A stretch of 64,000 nt of DNA from Paenibacillus sp. 32O-W (GTDB lineage Bacteria; Bacillota; Bacilli; Paenibacillales; NBRC-103111): NCBI RefSeq assembly GCF_007679495.1, contig NZ_VEGP01000015.1, forward strand, positions 33,236-97,235, given 5' to 3'. Within the stretch, counting starts at the first letter, position 1; each line of letters opens with the position of its first letter. The translations under genes and the position numbers were made by a program. This document shows positions 54,101 to 63,657 of this stretch, piece after piece. Under the pieces are notes generated by a model. The model was given only the letters and a program-made list of their open reading frames with translations. It was not told the origin of the DNA and searched no databases.

Positions 54101-54928
54101 TTGTTGGCGTTTCTTCTAATGCTTGTGATCGGGATGGTTTCTGCCACCTTCGGAAGTATTGTAGGATTAGGCGGCGGAATTATCATCGTTCCCGCTCTTA
54201 TAAGTATAGCCCCGATGCTGCTGGGACAAGAAATTTCGGCGCAAGTCGCTGTAGGCACTTCTCTTGCCGTGCTTATTCTGACGGCCTTGACCTCGACATT
54301 GACTTATGCCAAACGAAGAAGAATAGATTTTCGCAGCGGCTGGCTTTATTTCGCATCCAGCGGTCCCGCGGCCATGCTGGGCGCAGCCTTGACGGGAAGC
54401 CTTGACCAGAATGTTTTTCAACTGGCCTTTGGCGGATTTATGCTGTTCATGGCGCTTCTGCTGATTGCAAGAGATCATTTGAAGCCTTTTGATTTCCGAT
54501 GGAAGGTTCGCAGGGAATTTACCGACGCTGCGGGCCAAACCTATGTATACGGATATTCCATTGTTCCGGCCCTGATCACCGGCTTCGTCGTTGGATTGAC
54601 TTCCGGCCTGTTCGGTATCGGAGGCGGCTCTTTATTCGTTCCTATTATGGTACTGCTTTTTGGTTATCCGCCTCATATAGCCGCAGCCACTTCGATGTTT
54701 GTCATTCTGCTGAGTGCCATACTGGGCAGTGTAACTCATGTGATATTCGGGGAGGTAGATTGGGTCAGTTTTGCCGCTCTTGCTCCCGGAGCTTTAATCG
54801 GCGGCTGGCTGGGTGCCATAGTGGCTTCCCGATTAAGCGGCAACCGGTTGCTTTGGCTGCTGAGAATGACCTTGATTGTATTGGCCGCCCGGATGATTTG
54901 GATGGGGGCTAGCGGAATTTGGCTCTGA
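54101..54928 (+). CDS. TauE/SafE family membrane transporter
   Basis: 275 residues with about eight membrane helices. Both halves start with the family motif: VSATFGSIVGLGGGIIIVPAL and VVGLTSGLFGIGGGSLFVPIM. Members export sulfite, sulfoacetate or related anions; the substrate here is unknown. Start is TTG at 54101 (another TTG follows), with AAGGCGG upstream. Monocistronic; the inositol monophosphatase gene begins 92 bases later and has AT-rich sequence before it. Confidence 0.87.
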   Translation: MLAFLLMLVIGMVSATFGSIVGLGGGIIIVPALISIAPMLLGQEISAQVAVGTSLAVLILTALTSTLTYAKRRRIDFRSGWLYFASSGPAAMLGAALTGSLDQNVFQLAFGGFMLFMALLLIARDHLKPFDFRWKVRREFTDAAGQTYVYGYSIVPALITGFVVGLTSGLFGIGGGSLFVPIMVLLFGYPPHIAAATSMFVILLSAILGSVTHVIFGEVDWVSFAALAPGALIGGWLGAIVASRLSGNRLLWLLRMTLIVLAARMIWMGASGIWL

Positions 54929-55029
54929 TCCGGATAGCTGGATGAAATGTCGTAGAAATGATACTGTATTATGGAATATACTAAAATATATACACAGAAT
55001 CAGGATTAATATAGAAAGAGTTGATAAAG

Positions 55030-55890
55030 TTGAATACTCAGGACAGGGAAGTGTACACGGTAGGCAGTAAGAGCTTTACCGCGGTCGCTGTCAATACGGC
55101 CGCCAAGGCGGGAGAATGGATCAAGAGCAAGCTCGGCTCTCATACCAAGCTCGCTATGAAGACTTCCTCGCACGATTTGGTTACCGAAGTGGACAAGGGC
55201 AGCGAAGCGCTTATTCGCAATTTAATTATGACTCACTTTCCGCATCATTCGTTCCTGGGAGAGGAAGGGGTCGAGCCTGGAGCGGAGGCATCCGCCGAAG
55301 CATTGGAAGCTCACCGGGATACCGAATATTTATGGATTGTCGATCCGATAGACGGTACAACGAATTTTATCCACGGCTTCCCGTTCTTCTCGGTATCTAT
55401 AGCGCTGGCTTACAAGGGAGAGCCTATTGTAGGGGTGGTCTATGATCCGTCCCGGGACGAGCTGTTCGTTGCGGAGAAGGGCAAAGGCGCTTATCTGAGA
55501 GGCCAAAGGATAGAAGTTTCCGGGGAAACACGGCTGTCCGACAGCTTGATCGGGACAGGCTTCCCGGCAGATCGCAGCGCCCTGCCCGTTAATTTGACAG
55601 GCTTGCAGGCTATCACTCCGCAGGTAAGAAATGTGCGGACGGCCGGATCGGCAGCCCTTCATCTGGCGTATGTGGCCGCCGGAAGACTGTCGGGCTTCTG
55701 GGAAATCGGTTTGAACGCCTGGGACATGGCTGCGGGAGCCCTGCTGGTGCAGGAGGCCGGAGGGAAAATAACGGATACGTATGGCACGCCTTATAGTTTA
55801 TCCGTTCGCAACGTTCTCGCGAGTAACGGTAAAATTCATGACGAATTCAGAGAAACCTTGAAGCAGGCAGATGCTTTGGGATACAGCTAG
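55030..55890 (+). CDS. Inositol monophosphatase family protein
   Basis: 286 residues. Magnesium-dependent phosphatase. Metal-site motifs are visible: DLVTEVDKGSEALI, FLGEEG, the signature WIVDPIDGTTNF, and NAWDMAAGALLVQEAGG. Bacterial relatives (SuhB, YktC) dephosphorylate inositol phosphates or other sugar phosphates and may act in stress responses. Start TTG 55030 has AGAAAGAG 9 bases upstream; TTG 55021 is in frame but too close. Followed by a terminator. Confidence 0.88.
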   Translation: MNTQDREVYTVGSKSFTAVAVNTAAKAGEWIKSKLGSHTKLAMKTSSHDLVTEVDKGSEALIRNLIMTHFPHHSFLGEEGVEPGAEASAEALEAHRDTEYLWIVDPIDGTTNFIHGFPFFSVSIALAYKGEPIVGVVYDPSRDELFVAEKGKGAYLRGQRIEVSGETRLSDSLIGTGFPADRSALPVNLTGLQAITPQVRNVRTAGSAALHLAYVAAGRLSGFWEIGLNAWDMAAGALLVQEAGGKITDTYGTPYSLSVRNVLASNGKIHDEFRETLKQADALGYS

Positions 55891-55920
55891 GAGGAGGGGC
55901 GTCTAGCCCCCTCTTGCTTT
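55891..55920 (+). terminator. Terminator after the monophosphatase gene
   Basis: GAGGGGC pairs with GCCCCCTC directly after the stop codon, followed by TTGCTTTCT. Confidence 0.6.
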
Positions 55921-56299
55921 CTCAGCCGAGAGAGACGGAATAGCGAAACTGGAATCAGCCCGAACCAGCTAACCGTCCATCCCCCGTAGACAGTGCTTTT
56001 ACGCTGACATAATACATTCGGAGATCCTCCGAAAAGTAGATAAGTCGGGTAGAGTCCTTTATTTGCATGAATAATCGTACAGATGGACAGACAAGCCCCG
56101 TGGAAGGGTCCCCTCTGTACGATATCGTACAAACTTCTCCGAGTTATTTTTCAGCTCCCCGATGTTTGCTATTGATTTTCTTGCACAGGGGTGCTATCTT
56201 TTTTATATATTAAACCAAGCAAGCGCATCGGAATAATTTATGATAAAGGATCGGATTTAGGGGGACATAAGCTAAATTAGGGGAGGATGAGGACGAAGG
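55921..56299. other. Gap before the hydrolase gene
   Basis: About 380 bases. Holds a 17-bp palindrome, TTCGGAG-ATC-CTCCGAA (56017-56033), and the family D units at 56062-56133. No supported ORF. Confidence 0.45.
56062..56133. repeat. Pair of family D palindromic units
   Basis: TTTGCATG...CGTACAGA (56062-56083) and TCTGTACGATATCGTACAAA (56114-56133), inverted relative to each other, centres 51 bp apart. The second is itself a near-perfect palindrome. Related units at 34445-34517 have the same spacing. Confidence 0.5.
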
Positions 56300-57130
56300 A
56301 TGGAACGTCATTTTACGATGAATTGGAACCATGAACAACTGGCCGCTACGATCCATTATCCGGAGATGGACAATGCCGAGAAGGGGGCGGATCACTGCCG
56401 CTGGCCGCTGGTCATTATTTGCCATGGCTTCATCGGCAACCGGATCGGGACGGATCGGCTGTTCGTCAAGACAGCGCGCCGGCTTAGCCGTCAGGGCTTC
56501 ATGGTCATCCGCTTTGATTATGTCGGGTGCGGGGAGAGCAGCGGTGAATATGGGGCGCAGGGCCTGAATCATCTGGTCGAGCAAACCCGCAGAGCAATCG
56601 ATTACGGATTGGAGATCGATTGCATTGATCCCGAGAGGGTGATTCTGCTCGGTCACAGCTTGGGCGGGGCGGTCGCCGTTCTGACCGCTGCCAAGGACAA
56701 ACGGGTGAAGTCCCTCGTGCTCTGGGCCGCCGTGGCAAATCCGTTAAGCGATATTGTACGTATCGTGGGAGATTCGGTCTATGAACAGGCGGTTAAATCC
56801 GGGCAGGCCGATTACAGCGGATACCGCCTAACGGCGGGCTTCTTCGAATCCATGACCGGCCAGCATCCGTTTCAGGAAGCCGGCAAGTTCAATGGCGATG
56901 TTCTGGTCGTTCACGGCTCGGCCGATGAGGACGTGCCGGTAGACTATTGCTTCCTGTATCAGAAAATGTTCTGGCTGCGGTCGCTCGGCCAATGCGACAA
57001 GGAAGTTATACTGCAGGCGAACCATACCTTCTCTTCCTCGGAGCATACTGCCCAGCTGCTTAAGATAACGACGGATTGGCTGCATTCTATTAATAAACGG
57101 CGTGAAGAATGGAACGACTGGATGATTTAG
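56300..57130 (+). CDS. Alpha/beta hydrolase
   Basis: 276 residues. Serine hydrolase of the alpha/beta fold: oxyanion region VIICHGFIGNRIG, nucleophile Ser in LLGHSLGGAVAV (near residue 117), Asp in GSADEDVPV (near residue 212) and His in QANHTFSSSEHT (near residue 237). The form is that of intracellular esterases of the cinnamoyl-esterase/dienelactone-hydrolase type; substrate unknown. AGGATGAGGACGAAGG precedes the ATG. Monocistronic. Confidence 0.86.
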   Translation: MERHFTMNWNHEQLAATIHYPEMDNAEKGADHCRWPLVIICHGFIGNRIGTDRLFVKTARRLSRQGFMVIRFDYVGCGESSGEYGAQGLNHLVEQTRRAIDYGLEIDCIDPERVILLGHSLGGAVAVLTAAKDKRVKSLVLWAAVANPLSDIVRIVGDSVYEQAVKSGQADYSGYRLTAGFFESMTGQHPFQEAGKFNGDVLVVHGSADEDVPVDYCFLYQKMFWLRSLGQCDKEVILQANHTFSSSEHTAQLLKITTDWLHSINKRREEWNDWMI

Positions 57131-57221
57131 AAGAGTAGGGATTGCCGGAGGATGTACCGGATAAACGAGGATAGAGAATGCCGGCCGCCCGGCCTTGAAG
57201 CCGGGTGCGGCGGCACAATAT

Positions 57222-58259
57222 TCATAAAGAGTCGCCTTCCGGGTCCATTAATTCGTATAAACGGTCCTCGTGATCCCGGGAGACAAGCCGGCAAATCCCC
57301 TCCTCGGCCATTATGCGGTCGATGTACATAGAGACCAAAGGATAGATATGCGGCTTTTCCGTAATATATCGGTTGTCATCCGCATGATGATGCTGAATTA
57401 ATAGTTCGGACAGGATGCGTGCGGAGCGGATTCCCTGCAATAGGTAGTGGCGAACCGCCGCTTGAAGAGAGGAGCTCAGTCCGGGCACCGGATAAGTGTG
57501 GTCCGCCGGCCGATCAGGGACGGTCTGAGGCTGCTCCATATCGAACAAATCGAAGGAAAGCTGTGGATCGTCATCATCCGTATTCAAGCTTAGGGTGGGT
57601 TGGCTTGCAGCATAGAGCGCGTCCATTGCCGGCAAAGCATGTTCGGCCGGTTCGAAGGTCGAGGGCGGCCGGCTGTCGCGAAATTTCCTGAGGCTTTCCT
57701 GCAGCCTGGCCACCTGCCTGTCCAGAAGCGGCAGCCCAAGCTCGAGATGGCCTGCGATATCCTTCGGAACTTCGAAGCCGTCTGGAAGAGGCAGAGTAAA
57801 ATAATCGGAGAGCTGCCAGCCGTCACGATATTTCACCAGTATTTCGAACTGTTCCTGATCAAGGACATCGAAGCCTTTTATAATTTGACTGACTATTTTG
57901 GCATCGATTAATGTATGCTCCTCCAAGTGCTTGATGCCCAGCTTGAGCACACTGCCGTCCTTCTTATTTTCCACATGATGCTGGTACCGAAGGGAAGCGC
58001 CGCATTCGCATTTTAAATCCGTGCTGCGCACCCCGGCATCTATATATCCTACGTAAATCCAGTCCTCCAGAAGATGCTCTATTTCCTCGTAAGTGGCTGT
58101 TTCCGGTATGCGGGCTCCTTTTCTGGCCGCCATATGCCGGGCGAACACCGTTCTTCGGCTGCGTTTTAACGTATCCGCCAAAAATACTCTCTGCTCCTCG
58201 GACAATTGATTCAGAATCGAATCCCGTTCCTCCATCGTTAACGAATAAACTGCATTCAT
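57222..58259 (-). CDS. DUF3895-type protein
   Basis: 345 residues, soluble. The N-terminal half (about 1-160) carries the conserved blocks SRRTVFARHMAARKGARIPETATYEEIEHLL and the Cys-containing CECGASLRYQHHVENK, which I recall as DUF3895 of Bacillales; the two Cys could bind metal. A linker rich in Asp, Pro and Ser follows, then a C-terminal helical domain. Function unknown. ATG 58259 has GGGGAGGA upstream; the frame extends further without a site. Monocistronic, divergent from the cytochrome gene. Confidence 0.72.
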   Translation of the reverse strand: MNAVYSLTMEERDSILNQLSEEQRVFLADTLKRSRRTVFARHMAARKGARIPETATYEEIEHLLEDWIYVGYIDAGVRSTDLKCECGASLRYQHHVENKKDGSVLKLGIKHLEEHTLIDAKIVSQIIKGFDVLDQEQFEILVKYRDGWQLSDYFTLPLPDGFEVPKDIAGHLELGLPLLDRQVARLQESLRKFRDSRPPSTFEPAEHALPAMDALYAASQPTLSLNTDDDDPQLSFDLFDMEQPQTVPDRPADHTYPVPGLSSSLQAAVRHYLLQGIRSARILSELLIQHHHADDNRYITEKPHIYPLVSMYIDRIMAEEGICRLVSRDHEDRLYELMDPEGDSL

Positions 58260-58513
58260 AGATTCCTCCCCCTCTAAACCAGTATAGCCTTCAGAAGGGG
58301 ATGCTTGTCCAGTGTTTCTCCATGCGTCTGAAGAATGAAACGTGAAAATGACCACCATAGCTGGGGGACATCCCCGACCGCCAAGCCATTTCTTCTCCGC
58401 TGCAGCCGTTAATTCTCCCGTTTGCCATCAACCGGATGATTATGAGCCCCCCGGGAAAACCTATACTACGGATGGCATTAACCCAGTAAGAGAGTGACAA
58501 TGAGGAGTCTTAT

Positions 58514-60463
58514 ATGAAAAGGAAACGCTGGTTGGTTGCAGGACTGCCTGTTCTACTATTAAGTGCGGCATATGTCCTTCTGTTCTGGTGGGAACCCGAA
58601 TATGCCTACGTTCCTCCGGCAAGCCAAGTCATGAATCCCCCATCGGATGCCCGGATGAAGGGGGAGGGAGGACAGGAATATGATTTATGGGGCCAGACCA
58701 TAACGAAACGGGAAGGCGGTACGATGCTGGCGGATACTGCCATGCTCTCCTCCGGGAACGGGGCCATTGCGATTGATGAGGCCTTGCTGAAGCTCGGGAG
58801 GAAAGCCATGTACAAGGAAACCTTCGGCAATGAAGTTTTTCTGACGGACATTGTTGGCATTGTGGACGGACCGCTGACGATCAGAAATATGGCCAAGGCC
58901 ATTATACAGCTTAAAGGACAGGGAACGTCAAATTTAAGGGTGGAATTGGCTGAGGATGTGGCCATCGGAGACAGGGTTTATAAGAAGGGCGAGATGATCG
59001 ATACGGGAATCGATGTGCCCAAGGGAGCTTACGCCCCATTGGGCATGCCGGTGAAATTTTCGCAAGGCCGGTTGAAGGTAGGGATCAGCTGCATGGCTTG
59101 CCACGCTACCGTCGACCGGGAGACGAAGCACGTCATCGAAGGAGCACCGAACTCCGATCTCAATGCAGGTCTTGTTCTGGCCTTGGCTACTAACACCAGC
59201 GCCTATTTCACACATACCGACGTCGAGAACGTCGCCAAATTTATCAAGGATTTGAACCGGACCGTTCCGACATCGGACAATCATACGGCGGTTCTGCCCG
59301 ACCCTGCGGCGCTGGAGAAGGCGGTGGACGAAAATTTGGCCAAATGGCCGCCGGGCAATTTCGATTCAACAATCGATATGGCCAGCAACCCTTCCCAGAT
59401 TCCGGATTCCTTCACCAAGGGCGGCCATCCCTACGGGTGGAGCGGGTTTGCTGCGGCAGGCCCTTTCCACGGGCTGAGTGCGTTCAGCAATAATGTTCAT
59501 GCTCAGAACTCGGATTCCCTGGCACAGGTGGAAGCGAGCCCGGAATTGTTCGGTCTGGACAAGGAGGTTTATCTGGGAATTCTTCTGCAGAATTCGGCCA
59601 ATCCCCGATATCGCTACGATCCCCGAAGCGGCTTGAAGCCTTCGGAGTTTTTGGCCAAGGTGGACCCGACTCCGGGGGTGCCGGGGGTCAACGAAATGAT
59701 CAAACCCCCTTCCTTTCCCAATTTGACCCTGATGGCCCCGGATGGATTATTCATCAGCTCGCGCGGCTTTAAGGTAGGGGAACAGGTTAACGGGATGGCG
59801 GCATTCCAGAATACATTAGTTCCCCCTGAGCGCCGGGAGAAGACGAAAGCCGATGTATTGGAATTGGGAAGGACCGTTTTCCAACGGGCGCAGTGCATTT
59901 CCTGTCATTCCGGAGAAGCCTTCACCAACAACCGCGTGATTTCGTCTGCGGTCATCGGTACGGAGCCTTCCCGGGCCAAGGCGCTTAAGAAAACGGAGAG
60001 ATTGTTCGGACCGACCACGATGTTTGCCCCGGATACCCCGGTTCCGGTTCCGCGCGGGGCGAAGGTGCTTGAAGTTCTCACGGGCCATCTCGATCCGGAG
60101 CAAATGAAGCTGGCCTTTGCCTGGGGGGATTCCCCGGGAGGATATAAGGTCAAGGGGCTGATCGGGCTTCGCTGGACGGCCCCGTATCTGCATGACGGAG
60201 GGGTAGCAGTTGGCCCGGACCTTGCGCAGGTGGGGATTCCCGGCGCCTTCATGCAGGGGGTGGAACCGGATCCGGCCAATAGCTTACGCGCGCTGATCGA
60301 TAAGAAGCTGAGGCAGCAAGTCATCGCGGCCAACGAGCAGTCGCAGACGCTGAAGGAGGTGCATGTGGCTGGTATCGGGCATGAGCATTGGGTGGATTCA
60401 ACCACCGGATTTACTAAAGAGCAGCAGGACGCCTTGATTGAATACCTACTCTCGTTAAAATAA
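58514..60463 (+). CDS. Membrane-anchored di-heme c-type cytochrome
   Basis: 649 residues. One N-terminal signal anchor (about 6-26) holds a large extracytoplasmic part with two heme-binding motifs, CMACH near residue 193 and CISCH near residue 461, 268 residues apart. The second half (RTVFQRAQCISCHSGEAFTNN, then GLIGLRWTAPYLHDGGVAVGPDLAQV) has the layout of cytochrome c peroxidase/RoxA-like domains. A relationship to di-heme rubber oxygenases (RoxA) is possible but not certain. A role in extracytoplasmic oxidation or electron transfer is inferred. It stands upstream of a zinc alcohol dehydrogenase gene, 94 bases away. Confidence 0.78.
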   Translation: MKRKRWLVAGLPVLLLSAAYVLLFWWEPEYAYVPPASQVMNPPSDARMKGEGGQEYDLWGQTITKREGGTMLADTAMLSSGNGAIAIDEALLKLGRKAMYKETFGNEVFLTDIVGIVDGPLTIRNMAKAIIQLKGQGTSNLRVELAEDVAIGDRVYKKGEMIDTGIDVPKGAYAPLGMPVKFSQGRLKVGISCMACHATVDRETKHVIEGAPNSDLNAGLVLALATNTSAYFTHTDVENVAKFIKDLNRTVPTSDNHTAVLPDPAALEKAVDENLAKWPPGNFDSTIDMASNPSQIPDSFTKGGHPYGWSGFAAAGPFHGLSAFSNNVHAQNSDSLAQVEASPELFGLDKEVYLGILLQNSANPRYRYDPRSGLKPSEFLAKVDPTPGVPGVNEMIKPPSFPNLTLMAPDGLFISSRGFKVGEQVNGMAAFQNTLVPPERREKTKADVLELGRTVFQRAQCISCHSGEAFTNNRVISSAVIGTEPSRAKALKKTERLFGPTTMFAPDTPVPVPRGAKVLEVLTGHLDPEQMKLAFAWGDSPGGYKVKGLIGLRWTAPYLHDGGVAVGPDLAQVGIPGAFMQGVEPDPANSLRALIDKKLRQQVIAANEQSQTLKEVHVAGIGHEHWVDSTTGFTKEQQDALIEYLLSLK

Positions 60464-60557
60464 CCGGTCCGGTGAAAAACCGGGCCCGCAAATTTGGGGC
60501 TGAATGATTGCAGGCTGTTTTGTACACCCAAGATTACAGGAAAAGAGGGATTTCCCG

Positions 60558-61694
60558 TTGAAAGCAGTCACCTATCAAGGAATTAAGGACGTTCAGGTCA
60601 AGGAAGTGCAGGAGCCCCGGATCGAGAAGAGCGATGATGTAATCGTACGAATAACCAGTTCGGCGATTTGCGGCTCCGATCTGCATCTGATTCACGGAAT
60701 GATACCGAATCTGCCCGCCGATTATATTATCGGGCATGAACCGATGGGAGTTGTCGAGGAAGTCGGGCCAGACGTAACGAAGGTGAAGAAGGGGGATCGC
60801 GTCATCATTCCCTTCACCGTTGCTTGCGGGCAATGCTTCTATTGCACCAACAACCTGGAAAGCCAGTGCGATAATTCCAATCTGCATGGGGAGGCGGGAG
60901 GCTTCTTCGGCTACTCGGAAACATACGGCGGCTATGCCGGCGGACAAGCGGAGCTGCTGCGGGTTCCGTTCGCCAACTTTACGGCCTTCAAGGTTCCGGA
61001 AGATTGTGAGCTGGAGGACGAGAAGCTGCTGTTTCTATCGGATATTCTCCCTACGGCATATTGGGGAGTGGACGATTCCGGAGTCAAGCAGGGGGATACG
61101 GTTATTGTGCTGGGGTGCGGCCCGGTCGGGCTGCTGGCGCAGAAGATCGCCTGGCTCAAAGGGGCGGAGAGAGTCATAGCGGTCGATTATATCGGCTACC
61201 GGCTGGAGCATGCGAAGCGTACGAACCGGGTGGAAATCGTCAATTTCGAAGAGGAAGACAACATTGGCAGCCATCTGAAGGAAATGACCGGCGGCGGGGC
61301 GGATGTCGTCATTGATTGTGTCGGGATGGACGGCAAGATGACGTTCCTCGAAATCGTTGAATCGGCCTTGAAGCTTCAGGGCGGGGCTATGGGGGCCATC
61401 CAGATTGCCAGCCAGGCGGTCCGTAAAGGCGGGACCATCCAACTGGTCGGAGTTTACGGCATGCGTTATAATGCTTTTCCGCTAGGCGATCTGTTCAGTC
61501 GAAATGTTACGTTGAAAATGGGGCAGGCGCCGGTCATTCACTATATGCCGGAGCTGTACCGGTTAATTACAGAAGGTCGGCTGGACCCGACGGATATTAT
61601 TACCCATCGGCTGCCCCTGCTGGAAGCCAAGCAAGGATATGAAATATTCGATACCAAATCGGATAACTGCATCAAGGTAATCTTAAAGCCGTAG
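60558..61694 (+). CDS. Zinc-dependent alcohol dehydrogenase (formaldehyde dehydrogenase-like)
   Basis: 378 residues. Medium-chain dehydrogenase: catalytic zinc ligands in SAICGSDLHLIHG and GHEPMGVVEEVG, structural zinc Cys cluster in CGQCFYCTNNLESQC, Rossmann motif LGCGPVGLLAQ, and a DCVGMDG block. The insertion with SETYGGYAGGQAELLRVP matches the glutathione-independent formaldehyde dehydrogenase-like subgroup. Start is TTG 60558 with AGGGA 8 bases before it; the frame start 54 bases upstream has no site. A terminator follows. Confidence 0.88.
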   Translation: MKAVTYQGIKDVQVKEVQEPRIEKSDDVIVRITSSAICGSDLHLIHGMIPNLPADYIIGHEPMGVVEEVGPDVTKVKKGDRVIIPFTVACGQCFYCTNNLESQCDNSNLHGEAGGFFGYSETYGGYAGGQAELLRVPFANFTAFKVPEDCELEDEKLLFLSDILPTAYWGVDDSGVKQGDTVIVLGCGPVGLLAQKIAWLKGAERVIAVDYIGYRLEHAKRTNRVEIVNFEEEDNIGSHLKEMTGGGADVVIDCVGMDGKMTFLEIVESALKLQGGAMGAIQIASQAVRKGGTIQLVGVYGMRYNAFPLGDLFSRNVTLKMGQAPVIHYMPELYRLITEGRLDPTDIITHRLPLLEAKQGYEIFDTKSDNCIKVILKP

Positions 61695-61702
61695 TCATAT
61701 AA

Positions 61703-61733
61703 AAGGGACCGTCCCTGTCAGGGGCGGTCCCTT
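61703..61733. terminator. Bidirectional terminator
   Basis: AAGGGACCG pairs with CGGTCCCTT, with an inner CCC/GGG pair, between two convergent genes. Confidence 0.85.
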
Positions 61734-61759
61734 AATCGATACCGATGATTTCCCGCAAG

Positions 61760-63214
61760 CTAATGCAGAGGATTTGCCTCGCCAGCCGGCGGCTGTTCCC
61801 CTGTATCGGCTATACGCTCGGTCATGCCTGGCATTACCGGAAGGAAAGGCTCCAGCCCGGAGAAAAATTGCGCCTGTTCCTCATGAGAGACCAGCCCAAG
61901 CTCCACGCCGGTTGCCTTGGCTATAAACGGATCGAGCGTGCACAGGTCGGCTGCCGTCACATCCGCCAAGCTTGTCTTGCCAAGAGAGTAGCATGCAAGC
62001 TCCATCTCCCGTATGGCCGCATTGAGGAAGTTGACCAAAGTTTCGGTGCTCCGTTCCGGGTCCAATTGATCCGTCATTTTCGCATTGTAGACAACCAGGC
62101 TTGTAGGGGGCTCGAACGGCACCGACTTCGTCATCTGGTCGCTGATCAGGGCCATGATAACGGCCGTTCCCATATAGACGGCATCGGCTCCCAAAGCGAT
62201 TGCTTTCAGACAATCCCCGGGAGTGACCAGCCCTCCGGTTGCAATAAGGCTGACATCCCCGGTCCTGCCCTTGCGTGCAAGAAACTTGGAGGCCCTCGTA
62301 ATGGCATACAGGGTGGGCAGTCCCACATCGTCCTCCAGAATAGGGGCGGCAGCATGGGTTCCGCCTTCGGCACCGTCCAGCGTTACGAAATCGACCCCGG
62401 CTTCCAGAGCGATTTGCAGCTCTTCCTCCAGAAAGTGGGTGGCCGCTATTTTCAGACCTACCGGGACCCCGGTCTCTTCCCTCAGCTTCTTGACAAGGGA
62501 AATAAACTGCTCCTTCGTGTCTACGCCCGGCAGACGGGAATGAATGACCGCATCTTCCCCTTCCGGGATGCCGTACACCTCGCGAAATTCGACGCCTATA
62601 TTTTTGGCGGCCGTCCGCTGCGGGCTGGACCCTTGAGCCCCCTGGCCCAACTGGATCTCAATGGCATCCATTCGGCTGTACTTATCCGGTGTATTTAGCC
62701 AGCCTCCGCGATTGTATTGGCCGATGAGAAGAGAGGCTGCTTCTCTTTCTTCCTCAAGCAACCCGGCTTCCCCCGTATTGGTAGCCGTACCGATTTTGCT
62801 GGCCGCGCGGGCAAGGGCGATTTTGGCGGTTTTGCTCAACGCTCCTCCATAAGACATGGCTGCAATCATGATGGGGATGGAGATCGTGAGCGGTTTCCGC
62901 GCTTTTTTGCCGATCGTTACGGAGGTATTGATCTGAACGTCTTCCGGAGTCGGGAATCGATGCAGATGAACGGGATTAAACAGCAGCTTCTCCCATGGCG
63001 AGAAGCGAATATGGCTTCCGAGAGGTCTTGCGGGAGGCAGCCCCGATTTGGAACGCATCATAATCTCCATCAAGGAAATTGGACCAACCTTCTTGGTGGA
63101 AGGGAACATCTCGAACAGGTTCTCGGTATACTGATCCCTCGCGATTCTTTCGATCGCTTTATCCACGCTTTCATTGACGGCGCTTCTAATGATATTGCTT
63201 ACCCATTTGAACAT
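61760..63214 (-). CDS. FMN-binding glutamate synthase family protein
   Basis: 484 residues. Corresponds to the FMN-binding central domain of the large glutamate synthase subunit, without the amidotransferase and other domains. Blocks: PIMIAAMSYGGALSKTAKIALA, TNTGEAG, QLGQGAQGSS, VGLKIAATH, FVTLDGAEGGTHAAAP, and IATGGLVTPGDCLKAIALGADAVYMGTAVI. B. subtilis YerD is a similar protein of unknown role. ATG 63214 follows AGGAGAG. It is the second gene after the 85-residue ORF, 26 bases downstream. Substrate unknown. Confidence 0.87.
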   Translation of the reverse strand: MFKWVSNIIRSAVNESVDKAIERIARDQYTENLFEMFPSTKKVGPISLMEIMMRSKSGLPPARPLGSHIRFSPWEKLLFNPVHLHRFPTPEDVQINTSVTIGKKARKPLTISIPIMIAAMSYGGALSKTAKIALARAASKIGTATNTGEAGLLEEEREAASLLIGQYNRGGWLNTPDKYSRMDAIEIQLGQGAQGSSPQRTAAKNIGVEFREVYGIPEGEDAVIHSRLPGVDTKEQFISLVKKLREETGVPVGLKIAATHFLEEELQIALEAGVDFVTLDGAEGGTHAAAPILEDDVGLPTLYAITRASKFLARKGRTGDVSLIATGGLVTPGDCLKAIALGADAVYMGTAVIMALISDQMTKSVPFEPPTSLVVYNAKMTDQLDPERSTETLVNFLNAAIREMELACYSLGKTSLADVTAADLCTLDPFIAKATGVELGLVSHEEQAQFFSGLEPFLPVMPGMTERIADTGEQPPAGEANPLH

Positions 63215-63240
63215 GTTCAGCTCTCCTGTTATTATCCGTT

Positions 63241-63498
63241 CTATTGCTGCATGCCGTTCTTCAGCTCTTCCACCCGTTGGGCCAGGGACAGGCATATTTG
63301 CTTGACCTCGCCCAATTGACGGGCGGCATTCTGTTCCTCAATGGCGATCTGGTTCAGCCGGTCGTCTCCGAAATTCGTCAAATCCTGGAAGTGCCGGGTC
63401 TCGACCGCGGATAAAGTGCCCGCAATCGTTTGCAGGCGTTGAAGCTCGTGATGGACATATTCGAGGGAATCGTTAAACAGGTTGTCGGGAGTATCCAT
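63241..63498 (-). CDS. Small coiled-coil protein
   Basis: 85 residues, predicted helical throughout (heptad-like Leu/Ile/Val pattern in the N- and C-terminal parts), hydrophilic. No family recognised. It is 26 bases upstream of the GltB-like gene on the same strand and probably cotranscribed. GAAAGGAC lies before the start ATG at 63498. Confidence 0.65.
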   Translation of the reverse strand: MDTPDNLFNDSLEYVHHELQRLQTIAGTLSAVETRHFQDLTNFGDDRLNQIAIEEQNAARQLGEVKQICLSLAQRVEELKNGMQQ

Positions 63499-63657
63499 AC
63501 ACCGGTTTCAGTCCTTTCTTCGATAGAAATAGTGGCTTGATTTTACTATTCTGATTAACCTTTCCAATATTTATTCAAAAGCGGCTTTGGAGTAGATTGC
63601 CAAAATCCGGGCAGGCTATTAACGACAGATTTATGCAGGAAGGAAGAGTGGCCGGAC

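Noticed and set aside
61745..62698. 317-codon ORF opposite the GltB-like gene
   Set aside because: Shadow of the conserved FMN domain; no ribosome binding site.
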